From contig CALBGD010000391.1 of the NCBI GenBank assembly GCA_937893735.1, positions 1-15,601 on the forward strand: 15,601 nt of DNA, in the 5' to 3' direction. Below, in pieces: positions 6,615 through 13,906 of the stretch. Origin of the DNA: an uncultured Clostridia bacterium. Its GTDB lineage: Bacteria > Bacillota > Clostridia > Oscillospirales > Ruminococcaceae. Within the stretch, counting starts at the first letter, position 1; each line of letters starts with the position of its first letter. A model generated the notes under the pieces. It saw only the letters and a list, made by a program, of their open reading frames with translations. It made no database searches and had not been told where the DNA came from. A program made the position numbers and the translations under genes.

Positions 6615-8168
6615 ATGGAAACACCGCAAGGACTTTCCGTTTGCGATGAATTCGGCACCGAATACACCAGGTCGTCAGATGTCGTGGTGTCAGCGGATAA
6701 TTATGTGATATTCCGTGCGGACAGCAAATTGAGAATATACTGGGTCAAACTGTTCAGCTGTGGCTCTGAGCGTGAGCGTGAAGAATTCTGTGAGAGAGTC
6801 AGACAGAACGCCATGACTTATAAGGATATTATGCCGGAGATACGACTGCTGGAAAAACCATTCATGGGGTATGTGATAGCTTCTGGAATGCCGAAACAGC
6901 TGCTGCTGAGTGAGATAGGCAATGTGCGTGTAAAATATGTTGTCGATATACTGAGGCTTATCGCAGACGCCGCTGATCAGCTAACAAAAAGAGGCGCATG
7001 CCTGTGCGGAGCGTATGATGAAGCTTTCCTGTGCAGACCGGACATTGTGCAGATATGCGCCCCCGAGTGCATTTACCCGATTGGGGATTTTACAGCAAAT
7101 AAGGGCAGGCTTCTGCGGCGTGCTCCGGAGTGTCGCAGAGGTCTCCGCATCTGTACATCGCAGGAGTTCGTGTACTGCTTTGCACTTATCGTCAGCAGAA
7201 TGTATTTCCGAACCGACGCATTTGACCGTGCAGAAACTGCAAAACAGCTCTGCAAAATCAGAAAGGCAGAGAAGAAAAAAGCAGAGGAAATGGAGGAGTT
7301 TGAGTTCGAATTCTGGGACGACGGTGATGAAGATGAATCGACTGCCGAAGATGACGAGGAGAACGACGATATTTCAGATGAGGAATTCGAAGAGTACATG
7401 TTATCGGGGAAGATACATAATGTATTCTACCGGGCTTCCGGGAGTTACCGAAGAGCTCCGGTAAGTGCTCATCATTCATATGCTCTGGAAAGGCTGACAG
7501 ACGCTACGCTGAGTACAAACGCCGACACCGGGAAACGCCCCACCTGGCAGGAGTGGATAGATTCGCTGAAAGAAGTTCACAGGGACAGCTACTATTGTTC
7601 CTGCGGAAGGCGATACAGTCTTGACAGACTATTTCACATTCCGCGCGAGGATCGCATTTGCGCTGTCCCGAAGTGTGGCACAGAAATACCCGGGATAACT
7701 CAGATCGTATTCTATAATCTCAGCAGGGACTGCATGGAGCTTATCAGCAGAGAGTTTGACGTAGCAAATATGTTTACGCCTGAAGAACGCTACAGTATAT
7801 TTCTGAACAAGCTATATTCAGTCTGCTGTGTGGATGGTGTGTCAAAAGATGTAGTGATAATGATGGACGAGTTTTATCAGGAAAAGTGCTTTGACGGCAG
7901 GACACTCATGGTGTTCAGTAGCAACGGCAGCGGTGGAATAAAAGTAGTATTCCCCGAAGCCGGTGAAATGATGAAAGTAACATGCCTTTACGATGGCACT
8001 GTCGTAAATGGAGAAAACACCGATCAGGGTGAGAGTTACACGTTTGACGAGCCTAAATGGGCAGAGATCAGACTCGCAGCAGCAGATCCTTCCGACCCTG
8101 GTGGAAAGGAACGCTGCCGTGTGATGGTCATAAGATTTTATGATTCTGCTGAGGAGGATGGTCAATGA
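6615..8168 (+). CDS. Pseudokinase paralogue with acidic insert and zinc ribbon
   Basis: This 517-aa protein has the same layout as the kinase before it: kinase-like fold, acidic insert, zinc ribbon, beta-rich tail. Homology shows best around RRAPECRRG and QEFVYCFALIVSRMYFRTDAF, which align with FWAPEVRNG and ADIYSFSILAHLLLTGQKAF of the active kinase. The catalytic loop is gone: LVYADLSPSN is replaced by CLCGAYDEAF. No IDADN motif or glycine loop can be found, so it is predicted to be catalytically dead. The acidic insert spans residues 224-262. The zinc ribbon is C328-x-C330-x18-C349-x4-C354. A strong AAGGAGG (6602-6608) sits 6 nt before ATG, so this gene is translated independently. It may act as an allosteric partner of the kinase or as an adaptor to the helicase. 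The kinase assignment rests on my own alignment by eye. Confidence 0.78.
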   Translation: METPQGLSVCDEFGTEYTRSSDVVVSADNYVIFRADSKLRIYWVKLFSCGSEREREEFCERVRQNAMTYKDIMPEIRLLEKPFMGYVIASGMPKQLLLSEIGNVRVKYVVDILRLIADAADQLTKRGACLCGAYDEAFLCRPDIVQICAPECIYPIGDFTANKGRLLRRAPECRRGLRICTSQEFVYCFALIVSRMYFRTDAFDRAETAKQLCKIRKAEKKKAEEMEEFEFEFWDDGDEDESTAEDDEENDDISDEEFEEYMLSGKIHNVFYRASGSYRRAPVSAHHSYALERLTDATLSTNADTGKRPTWQEWIDSLKEVHRDSYYCSCGRRYSLDRLFHIPREDRICAVPKCGTEIPGITQIVFYNLSRDCMELISREFDVANMFTPEERYSIFLNKLYSVCCVDGVSKDVVIMMDEFYQEKCFDGRTLMVFSSNGSGGIKVVFPEAGEMMKVTCLYDGTVVNGENTDQGESYTFDEPKWAEIRLAAADPSDPGGKERCRVMVIRFYDSAEEDGQ

Positions 8169-11100
8169 AAATTCTCGACATAAGAGGGTATGATTCCGAA
8201 AAAATAATTTCAGCGGAATTTGCCAAGAGCGAAATGATGCGAAAGAACTTCAAGGATAATGCGAAAAAGCTTGAAGACAGGACGGTGTTCCTGATGAAAG
8301 CCAACGACAGATACTATCTGACATCATTCAGCGGTCAGAACAGAATCGGCATAGAGATAAGTGACCGTGGCGGCAGTGATTTCGTTGACGATCTTCTGGA
8401 TCGTCGCCAGGAATATCTGGCAGGTGTGGTGAGCGCTGACGCAGATGGTATTGTGATCAGGATCGTGTGCTACTATGACAGCTTAATAAGCAACACGAAG
8501 TGCGTATATACTCTGGATTTTGAGAAACGGCTGAAACAGAAGGTGACTCTGTCTGATGTCGGAAATATTCCGAAATCGCTGTTGAAAATATCTGCGCTGA
8601 AGGTCAGCCCGAATGAGCAGAGGTATGTGGCGGCAGTCAACACGGCACAGAAAGTTCCGGAGAAACAGCCTGATATGGTAATTATCTGCTCGTCCGCTGT
8701 GGGATACATACATCTTAAGCATATCACAAGAAACAACATGGATATACTTGAGTGTACTGCGCTGACGCATGAGTTTCCGGACGGCGATTATCGGCGTATG
8801 CTGCTGAAAGGGCAGCTTAAGTTCATACCGCACGACAGGGAGCTTGACAATACGCTGAGCATGTGCGCGGCGATAGAGAAAGTAAGAACAGATTCCAAGA
8901 GCTTTTTTAGAATATGGAACAAGTATGGAGAATATGAGTTCAGAAAGGAGCTTTCTACACTGGCTGAAACCGGCGCGATGAAATGTGAATGCGAACACAA
9001 TGGGAAAAATATCATGCTTTTCCTGCCTGATGCGGCAAAGAATACAAAACGCCTTGAAAATTTGCTTCAAGAAGGCACATCCGGAGCATCACTGACGCTG
9101 TGGGAAAGCGACCCGACAGAGATCGTATCCGCAATATCTCAGCTCCTGCGAGATTCGGAAACGGATCCGGACGTCGATATCGTCGGCAGTGCCATGGATC
9201 TTATCAATAAGTCCAGAAATGAGAATAAGCACATGGTAACGCTGGCAGATAAGTTCAACTATTACGATTTCCTTCAGACTCACAGGATCCCCGTAACCAG
9301 TAATCAGAATATCGCAGAGGGGAAGTATTACTTCACATACAGCATAGAGGGCGACAGTACGATTTTCAAACGGCGTGTCAGGGCCAGAAACAACATCGCC
9401 GAAGGTAAAATACAGATGAAGCAGCTTGTGGCAATACTTGAAAATGTTTATGACGGTTGTTCTCCGGAAAACCGCCGTAAGCCCATAGAAGCATTGACTC
9501 CAGGCGTGGAAAAGGAGATATTCGGCGGATACAGTCCGACCGAAACCCAGCGTGAAGCAATACGCATAGCGCTGAATACTCCGGATATCGCCATAATTCA
9601 GGGACCTCCGGGTACCGGCAAGACTACGGTCATAACTGCGATAGTCCGCAGGCTCAATGAAATTTCCGGTGACTCTGACAATATATTCGGGCAGAATCTT
9701 ATAAGCGCATTCCAGCATGACGCGGTAAACAATGCCATCTCAAGAATGGACAACTTCGGACTGCCGGTCATCAAGATAGGCGAGAAGCGCACGTTGAATT
9801 ATTCCGAAGAAAGGGCGGCAGGAATATCAGTGGAAAACTGGATGCTAGCGCAGCGCGAAAAGGTCGCGGGCGCTCATCCGGAGATAGGCAGGTTCCTGCG
9901 ATATAAGGAGTTCGAAGATAAGTATAAGATATACCTTGGCTCGGGAAGTGTTTCAATGGCGGTATCGGTTCTGGAATCGGCATGGGAGTTGCTTGGACAG
10001 ATGAACCAGCGCGGTTCGGATACAGGTAAATATATCTATAACTGGCTTATGCATATGAAAGGCCTCAACAGCAGCAACAGTGAGGAAAACCAGGAACTTA
10101 TCGACGCATTGTATCGCATTCCGCTGAACGCCGTACAGTATGAGGATGGCGGAGAAATGATGACGAGAAAGGCGATGGTCAGGCTTCAGGGGGCTGGAAG
10201 CCAGTATATCCGTGAAATAGAAATAAATGAACTGGAGAAATTTATCGGTGGAGGGGACGACAGGGATTATCAGACCATAAGGAAATTACGCAACCGGCTT
10301 ATTTCCAGGTTGAAGCCCAAGCCCAAGATATTTGCAGACGTCCAGGATAATGCGGCGGTTATTTGCGGACTTAATAAGTTCATGGAAATGCTCAGAAATT
10401 ACCGGGATGACTCAGACGATCCGCAGGCGCTGGAGGCAGATATTATCTCGGATTATTATGATTCGCTGTGTAACAACCATTCCTATGTGTTCGAAAGCAT
10501 ACTTTCGTATTCGTCGGTGAGCGGCGCGACGAATCAGCATTCTGCAAGCCTTGATATCTTTTCGAGGAAAAGTGATCAGTACTATGAGAATGTGATAGTC
10601 GATGAAGCTGCGAGAAGCAATCCGCTCGATCTTATGATCCCGATGTCGCTGGCGCGCGACAGAATAATACTTGTCGGAGATCACAGGCAGCTTCCACATA
10701 TGCTGGACAACGACATAGCCAAAAAAGTAGAGGACGACGTAAAGATACAGAACGGTGACGATGCTTCAGTCGATATACAGAAGGAACTGAGCTACAGTAT
10801 GTTCGAGCGCCTGAAAAGGATCCTTACTGAACTGGAGAAGAAAGACGGGATCCGACGCTGTATAACCCTTGACGAGCAATACAGAACCCACCCGCTTTTG
10901 GGTGATTTCGTCAGTAGGACATTCTATGAATCCAAGGACGTCACCGAGCGTTTCCGGAGTCCCAGAGGGGCGGAGCAGTTTGCGCATTCGCTCCCCGGGA
11001 TTGAGAACAAGGCAGCGGTCTGGCTGGAGGTGCCGGCTTCACTTGGCGGCGAGGAACGCGCCGGGAGCAGCTGTATACGGCGTGCGGAGGCGAGAAGTAT

Positions 11101-11587
11101 TGCGGCTCATCTGAAAAGAATGATGGACAGTGACGCTGGCAGGAATATGACATTTGGTGTGATAACGTTCTATTCCGGGCAGGTGCGTGAGATAATGAAA
11201 GCACTTGCGGAAATCGGGATAGCAGAAAAAGTGCCGCATTCCGAGGAATACAGGCTGTGTGACAGCTACGCAAGCGCCATAATTGAAAAGGGCGGAAAAT
11301 CCGAACGTGTGGAGAAACTGCGAGTAGGCTCGTTAGACGCATTCCAGGGAATGGAGTTCGATGTCGTGTACCTATCGATGGTGCGGTGTAACCAGGAGAA
11401 TAAGTTCGGATTTCTGACGGTCGAGAACCGCCTCTGCGTTGCTATGAGTCGGCAGAAAAAGCTGCTGATAGCCGTAGGGGACAGCGGAATGTTCACCAAT
11501 GTGGCAGCGGAAAGGAAGATCCCTGCGGTATACGCGTTCAGAAAACAGCTGTGCGAGGAGAATAAGGAATATGGAGCAATCATCTAA
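8165..11587 (+). CDS. UPF1/DNA2-like superfamily 1 helicase (1140 aa)
   Basis: The C-terminal 680 residues hold a full SF1B helicase core: PTETQ (Q motif), Walker A GPPGTGKTT (480-488), DEAARS (Walker B, 813-818), GDHRQLPH (motif III, 838-845), QYRTHP (motif IV, 905-910), DAFQGMEFD (motif V, from 1058), and ENRLCVAMSR (motif VI, 1087-1096). About 320 residues between Walker A and B form the usual insertions. Such helicases unwind RNA or DNA 5' to 3' using ATP. The first 440 residues have no family I recognise and no nuclease motif that I can see. The ATG overlaps the previous stop by 4 nt and has GAGGAGG (8151-8157). As I recall, UPF1-like helicases with TerY-P and coiled-coil McrB occur in CoCoNuT systems (named CnuH there); that identity is likely but unverified. 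Confidence 0.93.
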   Translation: MKILDIRGYDSEKIISAEFAKSEMMRKNFKDNAKKLEDRTVFLMKANDRYYLTSFSGQNRIGIEISDRGGSDFVDDLLDRRQEYLAGVVSADADGIVIRIVCYYDSLISNTKCVYTLDFEKRLKQKVTLSDVGNIPKSLLKISALKVSPNEQRYVAAVNTAQKVPEKQPDMVIICSSAVGYIHLKHITRNNMDILECTALTHEFPDGDYRRMLLKGQLKFIPHDRELDNTLSMCAAIEKVRTDSKSFFRIWNKYGEYEFRKELSTLAETGAMKCECEHNGKNIMLFLPDAAKNTKRLENLLQEGTSGASLTLWESDPTEIVSAISQLLRDSETDPDVDIVGSAMDLINKSRNENKHMVTLADKFNYYDFLQTHRIPVTSNQNIAEGKYYFTYSIEGDSTIFKRRVRARNNIAEGKIQMKQLVAILENVYDGCSPENRRKPIEALTPGVEKEIFGGYSPTETQREAIRIALNTPDIAIIQGPPGTGKTTVITAIVRRLNEISGDSDNIFGQNLISAFQHDAVNNAISRMDNFGLPVIKIGEKRTLNYSEERAAGISVENWMLAQREKVAGAHPEIGRFLRYKEFEDKYKIYLGSGSVSMAVSVLESAWELLGQMNQRGSDTGKYIYNWLMHMKGLNSSNSEENQELIDALYRIPLNAVQYEDGGEMMTRKAMVRLQGAGSQYIREIEINELEKFIGGGDDRDYQTIRKLRNRLISRLKPKPKIFADVQDNAAVICGLNKFMEMLRNYRDDSDDPQALEADIISDYYDSLCNNHSYVFESILSYSSVSGATNQHSASLDIFSRKSDQYYENVIVDEAARSNPLDLMIPMSLARDRIILVGDHRQLPHMLDNDIAKKVEDDVKIQNGDDASVDIQKELSYSMFERLKRILTELEKKDGIRRCITLDEQYRTHPLLGDFVSRTFYESKDVTERFRSPRGAEQFAHSLPGIENKAAVWLEVPASLGGEERAGSSCIRRAEARSIAAHLKRMMDSDAGRNMTFGVITFYSGQVREIMKALAEIGIAEKVPHSEEYRLCDSYASAIIEKGGKSERVEKLRVGSLDAFQGMEFDVVYLSMVRCNQENKFGFLTVENRLCVAMSRQKKLLIAVGDSGMFTNVAAERKIPAVYAFRKQLCEENKEYGAII

Positions 11588-13886
11588 AAGGATATCCCCG
11601 TTCGGACAGCGATGCCCGTTTATCTTTTCGATTCCTTCTGCGGAAAGAGGACGCACCGGACGTGCTGGGAGGGATATGTACAGCCTTGTCAGGAACAGCG
11701 GTATGATAGTCCTCCCGATGTATGCCTATCATGTGCTGATGACCATGCCAGTGGATTATGATTTGAATCTGTTTCAGTCAACAATACTGAGGCTTCTCGG
11801 AATACGCAATCATACGGATAACGAGTTAGCGGAGCTGCTGTGTATAAAGCCGTCGCTTGCAGAGTATATCATACGTCAGCTCACTGAGAACGGCTACATA
11901 AGTTGCCGTCAGCCCACGGACAAGGGAAGAAAGTATCTCAGTTCTGACTGGACAGAAACGGAGTGCAGAACAGGATATGTGCTTTATGATACGGTCTGTG
12001 GTGATTTCCTGGACTCATTCATACCTGAAAAGGAATTTACGGCTCTGGATTACGAGTGCAGTGTTTGGCGTGTTTCTGGTGCCTGTACCGATACGCCGCA
12101 GGCGGCTGGTGGCATTGCCGCCGCAAACGGACCGTCATCGACCAGAAGATTGTTCAAGATTCGGTACAGTGAGTCGGTAGCACAAAAGGAGTTTGATCTC
12201 AAGGCATTGCTTGTGTTGCCGGAATCAGAACCGGAAATGCCGATTCTGAGCGTGAAAAGGTGCGAGCAGATATGCCGTTCGGCATATATCAGCATGGTAA
12301 ACGATGAGGCACAGAAAGAGGACATCGATATCGAGAGCCGCCTAAAAAATATAAAGAATGAATGCATCACTGTAAAGGTACTTCCGGACTCACAGGCTGT
12401 TTATGTCGGCACTGTTGTGTATCTGAAAGGCAGTGGAGTGCAGTGGAGGGCAAGTTCTCCTCTGGAGTGGGGCGATTATCCAAAGCTTACGGATGAACTT
12501 TCGCAGAGGTATAATTCCGGCAGCGACAGCGAATTGTGCAGCCTTATCAACAGAATGTGCGAAACCAGAGGGTTGGCTGTCAACAATTCTGCAGCAGACC
12601 TCGGGAAAAAGGCTGAGATCTCCAGGTTGCATGATGTGTTCAGAGGGAATGATATTCCAGAGAGTGTTATTGACAGCCTTGCAGACGCAGCATTTTCCTT
12701 CCGCATTCTTGAGTCTGACAGAATTAGCGTAAAAAATGTCCGATATCAGTCTCGCCTTGGGGAATATGTGAAAGGGTGCTATTCGGCGGTAGAAAACGCA
12801 TTGGCTAAATGTCGCGACGATTCGGCGAAAAGAATCAGCGGCCAGAAATCTGGCTTTGGTTTTAAGAATTACCTTCCCGATGGTATGAATGGCAGTATGT
12901 TCTTGGCATCGCTCGCTATGTCGAAATTTGGCTTTGTGCAGAAAGATGGCGTTTCATTCGAGCAGTTTTTTCGGAAAGTCCATGCCAGCTCGATGAAAAA
13001 CAGCACCAGCATGCCATCACTTATCGCCGCTGGAATGATACAATCCATGGCCGACAGCAGGCACCCGTTTGCTGATAACGATCACAGAAGCTTTCTGTCT
13101 GATATGATATGGCTCAAGGATAACAGGGATCCGTGTCTGCATAACAGTACGGTCATGTTTTCGTTTGATGATGTGTGCGATGACATGGAAGCGACTGTGG
13201 ATTATGTGATGTGGCTGCTGGGTATCAGCGGTATCTCTGCTGATGAAGTGATAAGCGGCAAGAGGAAGAAAGAAGATCCGGACAGCCATAGTATGGAGCT
13301 GGACAATGAAGCGGCACTTGAAATGCAGAAGCATGGCGTAAGCCTCATGGAACCGACCGCAGCCAGGATTGAATTAAGTCAATGCGTGAGCGGATTCATG
13401 AGCTGGGATCAGTCCGGATTTATCATGCATGCCGCAACGCTGACTGAGCTACTTGTGAAGCATTATTCCTATGAGCTTAACAGACAGGTCATAAAGGAGT
13501 ACCTTGACGGCAATGTGCTTGTCAGCCCAGACGATATGGCAGTGGATCTGTGCACAAAGCTTGATTGTCTTCCAGAAGATCATGAGAACCTTGAAACTTT
13601 TTTCAGATGTTCGAAGGTCAAGGATCTGAGGGATACCAGAAAGTTGGTCTGCTCTGCAGCGTTGTTCTATTCGCTTGTGTGCGCTGTGAAGATACCGAAC
13701 GGTTCCTTTGCCAGGTTTATACGCGGAAGAAAGTCGTTTATTTCGGATATATGCCTTATCCATCTTATGAGAGGACATAACGGAAGCAACGCGGCAGAAA
13801 GAATGAAAGAGGCAGGATTCACCCGTGAAAGTGCGGAGGCATTGCTTGACAGGCTTTATGAGTACACCAGGATTATAGATATCTGA
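11571..13886 (+). CDS. Winged-helix protein with candidate HEPN RNase motif (771 aa)
   Basis: I chose ATG 11571 (MEQSSKR), served by GAGGAG (11555-11560); an upstream in-frame ATG at 11499 would overlap the helicase by about 90 nt without a good site. Residues about 68-130 look like a winged helix-turn-helix, with ILRLLGIRNHTDNELAELL, then LAEYIIRQLTENGYI and a TDKGRKYL wing. The C-terminal half is helical. Around residue 519 it has WLKDNRDPCLHNS, which contains R519-x4-H524, the spacing of the HEPN ribonuclease motif (Rx4-6H), followed by helix VDYVMWLLGIS as HEPN domains usually show. HEPN RNases cut RNA and are common in defence systems. The gene overlaps the helicase by 17 nt and precedes the McrB gene by 20 nt, so it belongs to the complex. 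The HEPN call rests on one motif; the winged helix is a pattern-based call. Confidence 0.85.
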   Translation: MEQSSKRISPFGQRCPFIFSIPSAERGRTGRAGRDMYSLVRNSGMIVLPMYAYHVLMTMPVDYDLNLFQSTILRLLGIRNHTDNELAELLCIKPSLAEYIIRQLTENGYISCRQPTDKGRKYLSSDWTETECRTGYVLYDTVCGDFLDSFIPEKEFTALDYECSVWRVSGACTDTPQAAGGIAAANGPSSTRRLFKIRYSESVAQKEFDLKALLVLPESEPEMPILSVKRCEQICRSAYISMVNDEAQKEDIDIESRLKNIKNECITVKVLPDSQAVYVGTVVYLKGSGVQWRASSPLEWGDYPKLTDELSQRYNSGSDSELCSLINRMCETRGLAVNNSAADLGKKAEISRLHDVFRGNDIPESVIDSLADAAFSFRILESDRISVKNVRYQSRLGEYVKGCYSAVENALAKCRDDSAKRISGQKSGFGFKNYLPDGMNGSMFLASLAMSKFGFVQKDGVSFEQFFRKVHASSMKNSTSMPSLIAAGMIQSMADSRHPFADNDHRSFLSDMIWLKDNRDPCLHNSTVMFSFDDVCDDMEATVDYVMWLLGISGISADEVISGKRKKEDPDSHSMELDNEAALEMQKHGVSLMEPTAARIELSQCVSGFMSWDQSGFIMHAATLTELLVKHYSYELNRQVIKEYLDGNVLVSPDDMAVDLCTKLDCLPEDHENLETFFRCSKVKDLRDTRKLVCSAALFYSLVCAVKIPNGSFARFIRGRKSFISDICLIHLMRGHNGSNAAERMKEAGFTRESAEALLDRLYEYTRIIDI

Positions 13887-13906
13887 AGTTATATATCGGA
13901 GGTATT

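Noticed and set aside
8483..9070. 195-aa minus-strand open frame within the helicase gene
   Set aside because: Shadow of the helicase N-terminal region; no domain and no ribosome binding site.
9089..9718. 209-aa minus-strand open frame opposite the helicase Walker A region
   Set aside because: The plus strand carries an intact SF1 helicase here, so this frame is a by-product of its codon use.
11499..11570. Longer N terminus (24 residues) for the winged-helix protein from ATG 11499
   Set aside because: It would overlap the end of the helicase gene by about 90 nt, is Arg-rich as expected of an alternate frame, and lacks a good ribosome binding site; ATG 11571 is better.
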